DNA from: Bactrocera neohumeralis
Taxonomy: Eukaryota; Arthropoda; Insecta; Diptera; Tephritidae
Assembly: GCF_024586455.1 (NCBI RefSeq)
Contig: NC_065921.1
Location: forward strand, 27,587,135-27,651,134
Direction: 5' to 3'
Length of the DNA: 64,000 nucleotides
The position numbers and the translations under genes are program-made. Shown here one piece after another: positions 23,475 through 34,694 of the stretch. The notes below the pieces were generated by a model, which saw only the letters and a program-made list of their open reading frames with translations, did not search any database and was not told where the DNA came from. The stretch's first letter is position 1, and each line of letters starts with the position of its first letter.

Positions 23475-24935
23475 TCCATAACTTCAGTATGTTCTGGCCA
23501 TCAGTCACTAGATCACAAGAGTATGCTCCGGTCTTGAAACCTTCTGTTGGTCGCCACATCTTTTCGTAGAATTTTCTAGCATTACCCCTGTCGGCCAGCT
23601 TGTCAAGATCTTCGTACTCATGCATTTCCACATCTCTCGTTTTTTTTCTGCAAATGTATCTCGCTTCCCTCCACAACTCTCGGTATCTATCCCATCCCCC
23701 ACGTGTTTTGGTCACCCCACTGCACTCCTCATCATACCAGCTGTTCTCTTGCATTTTGCGAAAACCGTTGGGTTCGTTTTCAGCTGTACGTAAGAAGCTT
23801 GAAATGCCGCCCCACAGTTCCCTTATATCGAGTTGCTGATGAGTGTTCTCTGAGAGCAGGAGCACAGGTCGAGTAGAAAATCATTCGGCTCTTTGTTGTG
23901 ATTGCAGCTTCTCGACGTCGTACCTTCCTTGTGTTTGTTGATGTGTGTTTTTTGCTGTAACAAGATAATGGTACGAGTCAATGCTAGGACCTCATAGCGC
24001 ACGTCTAAAACATTGGAGACTTTCGATCCGGAGACCGCCAGGTAGCTTGATAAATTTTTCTATGCTGGAATCTAGTACTACAGATAACTATATTTCGAGC
24101 CCCCGGCGAAGTCGATCAGCCTCAACTCATTTGGGGATGTTCGTGGAGGCTGAATTTAACGACCGTTGTGCCAAAGATACCTTCTTTGCCTACCCTGGCG
24201 TTAATGTCGCCGAGTACGATTTTGACATCATGACGCAGGCAGTTCTCTTAGGAACGCTCCAAGCGGTCGTAGAAAAAATCTTTGGTCACACCGTTTTTCT
24301 CTTCGGTCGGGTTATGGGCGCAAATTAACGATATGTAGAAGAACTTCGCTTTGATGCGGATTGTGGCTAGACGTTAATCCACCGGAGTGAATGCCAGGAC
24401 TCTGCGACGGAGTCTCTCTCCCATCACGAATTCCACACCGAATTTGCACTGCTTTGTATGGCCACTGTAGTAGATGCCACAAGGGTCAACTCGTCTCAGT
24501 CCTTGTCATGTCTGTAGCACTTCTACGACGCCGGTAATGTCAGCTTTTACTCCGGATTCAGGTACATGCCCGTACATTCCAGGTGCATGCCCTTAAATTG
24601 TATTCCTATACCAGTTTGCCGTGGTCGTCATCAAAAGGGGGGTCTCTCATCCGATACTGTTTTGAACTTTTCATTTGGGTGTGTTTTTTTACATGGCGGT
24701 TCCCAAACCTTGGGGAGGGACGATTCGTCTTTTCATTTTAGCTCGCGTTCAAACGGATTTTTTTTTTTGCTATCCAGAGGATTCTTGGTATAAGACAGGA
24801 AGTCGTGAGCTACTTGAGCCATACACTAAATAAAATAATCGTTTCTGGCCACTCCCAAGTGAATGGCGCTCAGAGAACTTTCCTTATTCGCGTGAACTTC
24901 TACACAAATCTCCATCTTCCTACTTACTAACTACT
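23475..24935 (-). pseudogene. RTE-like LINE 5' half: 5' region, endonuclease and linker (copy D)
   Basis: Minus strand, from 24935: a 5' region shared with 4262-4600 and 35406-35660, then an endonuclease/exonuclease/phosphatase domain: FGVEFVMGERLRRRVLAFTP, FSYISLICAHNPTEEKNGVT, KIVLGDINARVGKEGIFGTT (the GDFN-type catalytic motif) and RLIDFAG. The linker WYDEECSGVTKTRGGWDRYR and GFKTGAYSC leads toward the reverse transcriptase, which is cut off at about 23475. Stops and frameshifts are frequent. Because insertions of LINEs normally lose the 5' end, the loss of the 3' half points to later deletion or rearrangement. Confidence 0.8.
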
Positions 24936-25494
24936 TTGAATAATAAAAACAAATTTTATCAAAGAAAAAAGGGGTTCTATGTTAGCCTACAAACTTTTCA
25001 GCCCATATGTTAATGTGGGTCTGGAGTTAAAATTTCTGAAATCGATCCATACCAAAACACCCATATAACCAAAGGAATAATTTCCATCCTACATGGACGA
25101 TTTGTTGGTTTAAGGGCTTTTTAAAATATTACATAAATAGTTTTCAAAGCTATTTTGAATAGGCTTACCAACTATCTGCAAAAAAAAAGTTAGGGTTACC
25201 ACCTTCCCATTATACTTTATATAGTAAAAATTATAAAATTACCATTTTCTCTAAAAAAACTTTTTGTAATCCCTTGAGTGTTCGCTTATGCCTCATTTCA
25301 GGTCGCTATGGAGTTTTCAAAACAGCAACAACAACAAAACCACAACACACTGAAATGTAATACCTAGATGCTCGCCAGTATTGCTGCAAAACCTGAAACC
25401 TTGCTGAAATAAATTAAAAGCAAATCGAAAAAACGAAAATAAAAACAAAAAAAAAAGCAAGCGAATAAAACAACAAAAACAAAAGACACTTGCA
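24936..25494 (+). promoter_or_regulatory. Upstream flank and presumed 5' UTR of the cv-2-like gene
   Basis: 24936-25260 is AT-rich without recognised features. From about 25300 the sequence becomes purine/CAA-rich like a fly 5' UTR. A good acceptor-like site, TGCCTCATTTCAG, ends at 25301, so this part may be an exon spliced to an upstream untranslated exon. An in-frame TGA at 25405-25407 precedes the start codon. No TATA box or initiator was identified with confidence. Confidence 0.4.
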
Positions 25495-26002
25495 ATGAAC
25501 AAGGAAATGCGAAAGAGGCAAAAGCCGCAACGACGGCAATATGCAATTAAAACAGCAACAAAGCGCACAGCACTCGCACTAACTACAACAACAACAACAA
25601 TAGCAACAACACCAACAGCACCGCCAACCCGTGTGACAGTGAACAACGAATTCGTGCGCACAATGGCAATTGTTGCTGATAGCGCAGATAGCGTTGCTGT
25701 TGTTGTTGCCAACGACGAGCAGGCTCAAAGTTGCTGCGCCAACAACGAGCAACGCTGCAACAACTGTCGACAACGGCAACAACAAGAGCGGCAACAGCAA
25801 CTTCGGCCTACACAGTCCGCTGCACTGTCGCCACAGCAACAACAATCACAACAACAACAGCGCCAGGGATGTGAGCATCATGTACAACGCCATCTGCGGT
25901 CATGGCCGGGACAGCGGTCAAAGTTCAGCGCCTGGTTGCTGACAACTGTGTTCATCGTGGCCATTTGCCTGGTGCAGAGCGCGCACACGAATCTCTTGTT
26001 TG
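25495..26002 (+). CDS. cv-2: crossveinless-2-like (BMPER) exon 1
   Basis: First coding exon of a secreted VWC-domain protein, by inference the BMP-binding modulator crossveinless-2. The ATG at 25495 is the first after an in-frame stop at 25405. The exon gives 169 codons plus one base and ends at a consensus donor (TTTG|GTAAGT). Residues 1-60 are basic and Thr-rich, residues about 85-130 are Gln/Asn/Cys-rich with Q runs, and a hydrophobic segment at about 146-160 (WLLTTVFIVAICLV) is followed by QSAHTNLLF, a plausible signal-peptidase region. A signal sequence so far from the start is unusual; start choice or an internal signal anchor should be kept in mind. The join to exon 2 keeps frame (phase 1) and produces TNLLFGNLLSCSNEGEV. 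The gene name rests on exon 2. Long minus-strand frames across this exon are shadows. Confidence 0.72.
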
Positions 26003-26436
26003 GTAAGTCGCGGGTGCGGGGAAGGGGTGACGGTTAAAAAAGGGGGAACTTGAGTTCTCATTTAGTTTGGCAATCTCGAGGTGTTGACGTCTTTAATTTA
26101 TTTGATTTTAATGCTTATTATTTTTATTTTGACTAAGATGTAGTGCTCATAGAACTACAACAACAACACGTGTGGCACATTGATTTACGAGCTACTCGAG
26201 CGTTTAACGCACGACCGGCTTGTTAGTTGCCGCTTACTGGTGTTGCTGTTGTTTTTAATGAACAAAGTAACGAACAGGCGAACATTTTGATTAAGTCAAA
26301 GGTTTTCATGTTCCAGCATATGTGCATCTTGTCTGTATGTACATTAGGGCGTCGGTTATTTCACCAAGTTGATGTTGGATTTTTTGCAAGCTCCCACTGA
26401 AGCTTCAGTTTTTAGTCTAAAAACAATAAAAATCGT

Positions 26437-26985
26437 TTATACCGAAGCTATAATACCCTTCATAAATAAAGCTTACATACAAGAACTTGATGTTGGCCGT
26501 TCAGTTTGTATTGCAGCTATATGTTATAGTGCTTCGATCTGAAAAATTTGTTCAGTATTTGTACTGTGGCTTAACACAATAATACATACCGAATTTCGTG
26601 AAGATAACTCGTCCAATAAAAGATTACTCCATACAAGACTTGATTCCGATCGTTTAGTTTATATGACAGCTACAAGCTATAGTGTTCCGATCTGAACAAT
26701 TTCTTCGGAGATTACATCGTTGCCTTAGAAAATAATCTATACCAAATTTGGTGAAGATACACTGTCAAATGTGAAAGTTTTCCATACAAGAACTTGATTC
26801 CGATTGTACAGTTTATATGGCAGCTATATGTTATAGTAATCCGATATCGGTGGTTTCGACAAATGTGTATCTTCTTGGAAAGAAAAGGACTTCTGCAAAA
26901 TTTCAGAACGATATCTCGAAAACTGAGGGACTAGTTCGCGTATATACAGACGGACTAAATCGACTTATGTCGCTTCATGAAGATC
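26437..26985 (-). mobile_element. INE-1/DINE-1-like repeat with tandem internal units
   Basis: It begins on the left with ACCGAAGCTATAATACCCTT, the reverse complement of the family 3' end. Three internal units of about 155 bp follow, each with the words CAAGAACTTGATTCCGATCG, GCAGCTATATGTTATAGT and TTCGTGAAGATA. The 5' block, AAAACTGAGGGACTAGTTCG with ATATACAGACGG, is at the right. This matches the layout of Drosophila INE-1/DINE-1-type nonautonomous Helitron-derived repeats. Class assignment is by resemblance. Confidence 0.65.
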
Positions 26986-27039
26986 TCTGCGTGCGTTCCA
27001 GAGTAAACAGCACTTTAAAAAAACAATAAATGGTTTTTT

Positions 27040-27905
27040 TCGGCAAAATCAATTTATTTGATTCAAAATAGTCTCCTTCTGCTTAAATACAACTTTTTGC
27101 ACGGTCCAAAAGCATATCGAACGAGTGTTTTAGCTCGTTGGCCAGTATGGCCGCCAGTATGCCGGTGCAAGCCTTTTGAATTGCCTCTACGTCTGCATAA
27201 CGCTTTCCTTTCATGAGCAAATGCATTTTTCCGAAAACGAAGAAGTCGCACGGTGCCACATCAGGTGGATACGGGGAGTGGTTAATGGTTAAAATGTAAT
27301 TTTTGGTCAAATAATTGGTCACAAGCGTCGATCGATGAGACGGATTGTGAGCAATTTTTGGTCGTCAGTCAATTTGTGCGGAACAAACCATGCACTCACC
27401 TTTCGTAAGCCCAAATGTTCGGTCGAAATGCGATAAATCGATGTTTTGGAGATGTTCAATTCCATTTCCATGAATTTCAATGATGATTTCGGCTGATTTT
27501 TGATGAATTCACGCACAGTTTCGATGGAATTTCCGGTGATCACGGATTTTGATTGGCCTACATGTTGATCGTCATTTATGTCCTCACGACCACTTTGAAA
27601 ACGTAGAAACCACGCGTGAACTCTGCTACGGGATAGGCAATCATCGCCATAAACTTGTTTCATCAATTGAAAAGTTTCGGTAAAAGTTTTACCAATTTTA
27701 AAACAAAATTTAATGTTGGCTCTTTGTTCGAAGCTCATTTTCGCACCGATAACACAAACATACTAACACTTAAAACGCAATAATTTCATTTCCAATCCAT
27801 GAAATGTCATGAAATTCTCACTTTACAATCGATAACGATAGCAGATTCTAACGCATCAGTCGACATATAGATGGCGCCACCAGACGCTACTTTGGAACGC
27901 TTCTT
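27040..27905 (-). mobile_element. Mariner transposon with intact N-terminal DNA-binding ORF, catalytic core deleted (family E)
   Basis: The minus strand carries an uninterrupted 139-codon ORF (27319-27738) starting MSFEQRANIKFCFKIGKTFT, with FQLMKQVYGDDCLSRSRVHA and KTSIYRISTEHLGLRKV: the two helix-turn-helix units of a mariner transposase. It ends near KLTDDQKLLTIRLIDRRL, where the catalytic centre (GDE and HQDNA blocks) is missing. A second ORF (27083-27322) resumes with NYLTKNYILTINHSPYPPDV, APCDFFVFGKMHLLMKGK and the C-terminus. So a deletion of about 400 bp removed two of three catalytic Asp while leaving the DNA-binding part open. Terminal repeats were not identified. Confidence 0.85.
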
Positions 27906-28444
27906 GTATATATTTTTACTCGGATAGCGAATCTGCTCTGCTCGTGAAATCGTCGTCCAAGTAAACAATGCAAATGGTATTTGCCAAATCCATAGCTGGA
28001 GCTCTCATGACAATTCGTCCCTATAATTATGTCCGAAAATGTCTTTTATACTCTGGGACTCGTTGGCGCGATTCCAAGTTCTTTTCTACTCGAATCTTTC
28101 TTGTATACACCGAGGTTCCGCGGTACCTCACAGTCATCCACTTTTTCATAGTTTTCTATATCTAATTGATTTTTTTTGTGGCGAATCGGCTAGTAAGTTA
28201 TTCGGCAGCTTCGCATTCCCTTTCTCAACTCTCTTTTCCACTTATAATATTGTAGCGAACTAGCCAAAACATTGTGGTGACGAGATGAGTTTGAAGCCGC
28301 GGACTCCATCAAGGATACATACCATAGTCGGTCCAGCTAGTTCGAAGTTCACTAAATATCAAGGACATTAAACGCGTGTACAAATTTGTATTGGTCACTA
28401 AGCGTTATGCTAACTTAAAAGATCGACACAGGAATTCTTCTTTT
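27906..28444. other. Unassigned intronic DNA
   Basis: No recognised domain, RNA gene or transposon. Short plus frames at 27968-28165 and 28039-28263 have no motif I recognise. Confidence 0.4.
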
Positions 28445-28519
28445 CTATGGCCACATTAAGAACTAAATATAGCAGTCCACGTGCGATCTTTATAGATCAG
28501 CCATCTAACCTAACCTAAT
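28445..28519 (+). mobile_element. LINE 3' UTR end with (CCTAA)n tail
   Basis: The sequence GTGCGATCTTTATAGATCAG and CCATCTAACCTAACCTAA is nearly the same as the reverse complement of 10998-11050, the 3' end of the RNase H LINE relic. Only the last 75 bp or so is present, so this is an extremely 5'-truncated insertion of the same family. Confidence 0.7.
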
Positions 28520-28841
28520 ATAAAGGAGTTGCATTGAAGTCGCAGGTCTCACTTATAGTTCTAATCGCCTAAAATTAATAGTAAGTGCCGAAAAATTTCG
28601 AAGCAGTCATTTTGTGAGATTCAGTTGCTCTAAAAATTTATCTCACTTTATCTTCTTCTAAGAATGAAAATGTCAGATGTTAACTTTACGATCTGTTGGA
28701 TGCCTTGAAAGCCGTTGCTGACAGCTAGCATGCAAACTAATTGTTATTGCTGTAATAGTTATGGCGATTTCAACTGATCCCAGTCGTTTCAGTTTGGTAG
28801 ATTCCACTAACTTGAGAATTCGATATTCCGCTTTAACTTAG

Positions 28842-29224
28842 CCAGGGCATTCTCCACCTGGTCTTTCCAACGGAGTAGAACTCTTCATCTTCCTTTACTT
28901 CCCCGCACAGGTACTGCGTCGAATACTCTCAGACCTGGAGTATTTCATCCATCCGGACGACATAACCTAGCCATCGTAGCTGCTGTATCTTAATTCGCTG
29001 AACTATGTCAATGTCGTCGTATAACTCATACAGTTCATCGTTCCATCGACTGCGATATTTGGCGTTCCCAATGCGCAAAGATCCGTAAATCTTGCGCAAA
29101 ATCTTTGTCTCAAAAACTCGTTACGTCGACTCATCAGATGTTGTCATCATACATGCCTCTGCACCATATAGAAGGGAATTGTAAAGTTTGGCTTTGTTCG
29201 TCGAGAGAGGACTTTACTTCTTAA
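28842..29224 (-). pseudogene. RTE-like LINE reverse transcriptase C-terminus relic (copy E)
   Basis: The minus strand contains the family's C-terminal landmarks: TCATCAGATGTTGTCATCAT region (MTTSDES), LRKIYGSLRIGN-like, a YRSRWNDELYELYDDIDIVQ-like stretch with breaks, and a RRFDAVPV/WKDQVE-like end near 28860. Both the catalytic palm and the 3' tail are missing. The right end (about 29224) lies near where copy F also stops. Confidence 0.7.
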
Positions 29225-30835
29225 CAAGTAGTTCCAGTAAAATAATCACGGTAATCCAGTTCCATGCCATCAATATCCATAGACCACGCGTTTTTATTCA
29301 ATTTAAGCAACGTAAATTTAGTTATCACAGTTTGGTAGCACTGGTTCTTGACAGGGACTTCTCGAATAGTGCTGTCAGTGTCAAATATGTCAAATAAGTT
29401 CAGTAAGTCCAAGTATTTTGAGTATATAATATAGTTTCTGAAGGCGATCCACTTACTTAAATGTTCATTGTCCACGCATTGCCAATTCCAAGTCGTTCGT
29501 GTGATAATATGTCTCGAGAAGTTGCTGATTTTCAATTTCAAAGATTAAATTTGTGTCTTTTACCGTAACGAAACCGAGAAAATTTGAATTTGGTTGTAGT
29601 TTTTTATCCTTTGCTTCTCTTTCTCACTCTCCATCTATAAGTTTTTAAATATTCCAGTATAATTGCAGAAAATATATATAAAGACCTCTCGTAAACTTCT
29701 TCAGACTTGTAACGATGAAGTGATTCCGAGTTTCTTCAACACTTGGTCCGTTTATCATAAAAGCTTTTTACAATGACAAGGTTCTTAAAACCCTTTTCGG
29801 TTACATCGTTGCTATAGGCATCTAGCAGTATTTGGAGGTGTGTTATCATCTCCATCTCCATCTCCAATATTTCTTATTTTCAATATTTCTCTTCTCTCTC
29901 TCCCTCTTTATCTTCTTCTTTTATCTGCTCTTTCTCTCTCAATCACTTTCTATCTATCTATAATCTTAAACCTTAACATCTCCTCATATGTTATAGTTTG
30001 GGGGTATCAAATTTAATTCCGAATCAATACCATTCATTTTAGTAGTCGTGTAGTCCCTCACCTTAGCCCACCTTTCCTCCTAACAGTCATGTAACATACA
30101 TATATGTATATTGCATATATGTATATAACATATGTATATATGAAAATTTCTATTTTGTAACAAAAAGTTTAGCAATAAAATTGGGCTACCTATTAGCTTG
30201 TAACCGCAAAACCCCAAAATACGAGTATATGTGCGCGCTGCGGCCGCGCCAAGCCAGCTACCAAGTGACCGAGCCCTCTAACACCCATCTACCAGCTTAT
30301 CGACTACTTGCCTGATGAATCCCAAGAAATTCTCATTCGTCGCTGTGAGACATTTTACGATCACATTTTCATAAACAAACAATTCATTAGGCGAAAGTGG
30401 TGCACATTTAACGATGTCTGTTTCGGATATTAAAGTGAGAGTAGACATTTATATGCGTGCTGCTCTTCGTCACCCAAAAACCCGCTCTACGCACCTGTCC
30501 ACTAGCTATCGAGCTACTAACACTTAGTTTTTTAGCGCTTTTTAAGTGTCGACTGGCACCGTCATCGATCAATCGATGGCACGTGTACCATTCGAGCGAG
30601 TCAGTAGGCGAACGGCGACACCAAGTCAGCGGTCGTAAAAAAGCCAAATAACCCAAAATATGTCAGTTTGCATTAAGTTCGTGGTTTTCTTTCTGCGCTG
30701 CTGAGAAACATTTAAATTAATTACCTATAAATGTACCAGTTTATATTGTGGTAATTGTCGAAGTTTACAGGAATGCGGTCGAATAGTGGCGGAAGGTTTG
30801 GCCCTGTCAAGCTGTAAAATATATTGGGTTGTTCA
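29225..30835. other. Intronic DNA without recognised genes
   Basis: A pyrimidine-rich tract of CTCCAT, TCTC and TCTAT words spans about 29845-29965. CATATATGTAT repeats occur at 30100-30140. Open frames at 29221-29541 (minus) and 30408-30656 show no domain. Confidence 0.45.
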
Positions 30836-31345
30836 GAAACTAGTTATCTCTAGTGACGCGTTCAATCTGGAATCGTTCTTACAGAAAATGCACATCGGCG
30901 ACATTAAATGTACGGACTTAATTAACAATACCACTTACAAGCTGGAACCAAAGGTCGTTCCCATTAACATCCTCCAATTCCGGTATGAAAAAGTCATTAG
31001 TCATGGCTTTATATCGTTCCCATTGACGGTTTCATTTTCAAAGAAATATAGATCACACCAAACAATGATTTTCTACGCATTCAACCAAAAGTGAGCTTCA
31101 TCACTGAACAAAAATTTGTTTGTGAAAATCCGGAACTTTTACCATCTCAAAAAGAGGGAGATTCACTGAACGTGCGACGCGCTTGATGATCTTGTCGCTT
31201 CAATTTCTACACGGTTTAGATTTTATAAGCCCGTAAAACAAGATTTTTCTGCAAAATCGTCCACAAAGCGGATAGGCACAGCTCCAATTTTTGCCCGTGA
31301 TGGCGGAGTTAATGACATGAAGGTACCATAAAATTGATTAAACAG
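30836..31345 (-). mobile_element. DDE transposase relic (AGGGTGATCC family, copy 4)
   Basis: With frame changes the minus strand reads ITGKNWSCAYPLCGRFCRKI, KPCRN.SDKIIKRVARS, PDFHKQIFVQ, SVMKLTFG.MR (equivalent to FSDEAHFWLNG), GVIYISLKMKPSMGTI and FFIPELEDVNGNDLWFQ. This order matches the transposase whose C-terminal half is at 7863-8308. Heavily frameshifted; the catalytic residues cannot be read in one frame. Confidence 0.65.
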
Positions 31346-31853
31346 CTGGGGATAGTTCAGTGTAGTGACTGCTCTCTATCAGATAGAGACTTCAGTGAAT
31401 CACAAAATCATGGGAGGTCATAACCGTTCTTAAGATCTATACGGTTCGGTACTTTTGCACGGTTTGCACGGCGGTTCTTACCGCCGACAAAGGTTAACTT
31501 CACAGAGCTTACAAAGCACCAAACGTCGAAACAAATTTAAGTTTGGACTAAATTCAAGTTCTACCAGCAGTAAGCCAGCCCATTCTATATACATATTTGG
31601 GACCGGATGAGATCTTGCCTAAATGAGATAGAAGATCTTTTAGCTGAAGCTGGAGCGTAATCTAATATAGAAATTACAATGGTGCTGAAGTTTCAACTCT
31701 TAATTGTGGAGGAATTTTGATTGGCAATAGGGTGAAAGTTGTTGCATTATTTTGTATTTCTGAATTTCTAAGGGCAATCTGATATTAAAAAAGCTTTGAA
31801 CTATGTACAGACGAAACCTGTTACAGTATCCAATGAGAGTCTTCTTGAGCCGC
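31346..31853. other. Unassigned intronic DNA
   Basis: No recognised feature. A 72-codon minus-strand frame at 31700-31918 runs into the LINE relic on the right and has no domain. Confidence 0.4.
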
Positions 31854-32475
31854 ACCAATATGTTCTGGATGCAGTGAAACGCAGATGGGGAAGCTACAGA
31901 CATATCAGAAAACTGCACTCCGGACTACAACGGGATGTCTCTCATCGAACATCTTCACAGTGATTCCCGCATGCTCCCACTTAAGGAGCACAGTGAACAC
32001 CTCTCAAAACAGTTTCTGCTGGTGTAATTTCGTAGAAATCATCCGTGCAGTCTCCAGCTTGTAGCGGAACCGCCTCCTTGGAGCATCCAGAGGTCCCTCC
32101 TCAACTACCTCGACGACATAAAACCATACGCCGACAAGAGTTCGGACGCAACAAACTTTAGACATGAGCTGAACGTCATTCACAGTGGAGCCATAAACAC
32201 CTTCACCGACTCTCTCTCAATGAATGGCGTACTTGGAGTCAAGCCACCGCTCATTGCAGACGGCGAGCTAGGGTTGCTACGAGAATGACCCTTGCGCAGC
32301 TTCGTTCTGGATACTGTAGCAGGTTAGACTCCTACTTATCCAGAATCGTCCCCGACATATCAACACCACATGTCCACCGTGCGACGTGTCTTTTTTGCAT
32401 GCCCAGCTAACTGACACCCCTCTCACTATGGTCCGACTCGTCGTTTCCTGAGCCTACCGTTGGATGACCTCGTTG
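31854..32475 (+). pseudogene. Jockey-like LINE polymerase C-terminal relic (copy 1)
   Basis: The plus strand reads, over shifts, CSETQMGKLQ, EHLHSDSRMLPLKEHSEH, a proline-rich stretch, FRHELNVIHSGAINTFTDSL, GVKPPLIADGELGLLRE and LAQLRSGYCSRLDSYLSRIV. The last blocks are the conserved C-terminus of Jockey-clade LINE polymerases (APIADEE..LPR..R..LAQLRSG). The same region occurs at 55650-56060. The reverse transcriptase core is absent. Confidence 0.75.
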
Positions 32476-33557
32476 ACAACTTATCCGAACCTTATTATCT
32501 TAACAGTGACAAGTTAACGGTTACAACGGAGTCTTTTTGATGTATTCAAAATAGATATTATGCAATAGATCTGTGAACTTTTGGAATCTGTGAGCTTTTG
32601 GAGCGGTGAAGATCGCATAAAATGTCGAAAGTAGTATGTGCATATGGAGGAGGGCACTTCTCTTCCGAGAGTTTTTAATGCCGTAACATTTGAGACCTCA
32701 TCTGTGGTCGAAAGATGAAGTGATGTTGAACTTCTGTATGTAATTGCTTAACTAAGATATTGCATTTTCTGAAAACTTTCTAAAAAAGAAAAAATAATAA
32801 CAATGATGAAAGAGATTAAAGCATAATTATTTTAAACGAACATCAAACTCATCTTAACAACCTAACTATATCAACTAAAATATTTACACATCTAGAGATA
32901 TTTATAATTTTAAATATTTATGTAGAGTACAGTGTTTTGTTTGTATGTATGTTCGTCTATACTTATCATGTTTGTTGAGGCGCCACAAATATTTAAGCAA
33001 ACAGATTTGTATAAGCTCAGTTATGAAGATGCCAGCATATGGACACACTACATAACTAGACATACCTACTCATTTACATACACCATACATACATAGATAT
33101 GTGTATACGTTTTGAGTAGACAGTTGCCATCATAAACACAGTGACGTTGCTTATCTCCACTGTTTAGAATTCTGACAGGTGTGACATGTAGTTCCGTGAA
33201 ACGAAACTGTTAAGACTAGATTAGCACCCCAATCTGTGGAGATTAAGCAACAAAAAAAAACTCGAAAAAACCAGACAACAACAAATACTCATAGCAATAA
33301 ATGAAGAATGTAGAAGAGAACAAACACCTCTGGTTATTAGGGTATACAACTAAATAGATTTATGTAAATGAATTTGCCGAGTAAATAAATATATTTACAT
33401 ATAAAATTGGTATGTGTGTCAGTAAATATGTAAGTAAGACGAATTTTGTACTGTAATTTGGTTGCCAGAGTAGCTCTGCTTCTTATTTGTACATGATTTT
33501 CCAAATAGCGCGTCAAGCTCGTTGCTTCACTACCGAAGTTGAAGAAAAAGTTCCAAG
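32476..33557. other. AT-rich intronic spacer
   Basis: No recognised exon or transposon. CATACATA microsatellite words occur near 33085, and the stretch is A/T-rich throughout. Confidence 0.45.
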
Positions 33558-33835
33558 AAGATCAGCCAGTAACCCAGAGCTTTCCTATCCAATTGGACAG
33601 TATTAACAATTAGACAATATGACAACATGACCTTTGACTACGGGAAATACCGAAAACGTCTAGCTGCCGCCAACAGCTCAGAAGGAGAGACGTTGCCAAA
33701 AATTCTAAATTTCCAAACAGATCACCCAGTAACCCAGAGCTTTCGAAACCAATTGGATAATATGACCTTTGATTAAGAGAAATGCCAAAAAGTCTAGCTG
33801 CCGTTGACGGCTCAGCAGGAGAGACAGAGATAACT
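33558..33835. repeat. Tandem duplication of about 160 bp, unidentified
   Basis: The words GATCA(G/C)CCAGTAACCCAGAG, CCAATTGGA, ATGACCTTTGA, GTCTAGCTGCCG and GCTCAG(A/C)AGGAGAGAC occur in the same order at about 33558-33693 and 33719-33828. The first unit has about 25 extra bases after CCAATTGGA, itself a partial internal duplication. Function unknown; the source may be an unrecognised transposon. Confidence 0.7.
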
Positions 33836-34529
33836 CTTCAACCTGATTAAAAAGTGGACGCCATCTTGTGCGAACACGCTAACTTCGACTGTAGTCGTTA
33901 GGACCAAACTCGCTACAGAACCAGAGACTACAATGATATGAGTAAGAGTAGTATGAGTTGTACTCATGTCAGGAATTTGTTCGCATTTCATTATTGCAGA
34001 ATGCAAAAAGTTTAACTTCTCGAAAGTTAAACATTCTGGCCGATTTCGCTTATGCAGATCGTCGCCAGAATTGTCTTGACGGGATGGCTCTCGGTGCAAT
34101 CTTTTATTGAGAATGTAAACCTATAATAGTATTAGTAGTATCAGTAGACGATTACGCATTGAATAGTTTATAAAATATTGTTTTAAACTGCTGAGCCGAT
34201 TTGGTTTTCTTCAGCTACAGAACCAAGCTCCGCTCAAATTGCTAAAAGGTCAACTCTATGGGAGTTCAGATAGGCTTAAAAATACGTAAAATGTTTGGAA
34301 AATGCTGCCAAGTTACCTTTGGCCGGTTAAAATATCGAGCCCATTTCGATTACCTAGACCAGAACTCGTGGGTATGGTCTTGACGACGCTATTCTCGGTT
34401 GTTTTGTACACTTTAATCGTCAAAATTTTAACCAACAATCCAATATTAGACGATCACACTATATTCCACCACAAACGACGGTTTATATTATTTTAGAACA
34501 AGAAGAAACGTTAAATTCGGATATACCGG
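33836..34529. other. Unassigned intronic DNA
   Basis: It contains a 95-codon minus-strand frame (33812-34099) of unknown nature that continues out of the duplicated block. Possibly part of the same unrecognised element. Confidence 0.35.
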
Positions 34530-34694
34530 GATAAAAGGACGTTGTCAAAATATTGGAAAAACTGAAAGACTAGTTCGCGTATACACAGACAGGGAGATAT
34601 GGCAAAATTGACGCAACTCGTCAGGCTAATTATCTCTTTTAGGCTTTACAGATATCGTGCCAAGCTTAGTATATCCTGTTCAGGGTATAATTGC
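34530..34694 (-). mobile_element. INE-1/DINE-1-like 5' block fragment
   Basis: AAAACTGAAAGACTAGTTCG, TATACACAGACAGG, ACTCGTCAGGCTAAT and the end TATATCCTGTTCAGGGTATA are the 5' block of the family in minus orientation. Internal units are missing. Confidence 0.65.

Noticed and set aside
23332..23865. 177-codon minus frame as a possible host gene
   Set aside because: WYDEEC and GFKTGAYSC are the linker of the RTE-like LINE; the frame continues from its endonuclease.
25317..25845. Long minus-strand frames (131 and 88 codons) at the gene's first exon
   Set aside because: They translate the complement of CAA/CAG-rich coding and 5' UTR sequence into Leu/Val/Cys runs; the plus strand has splice-site and domain support.
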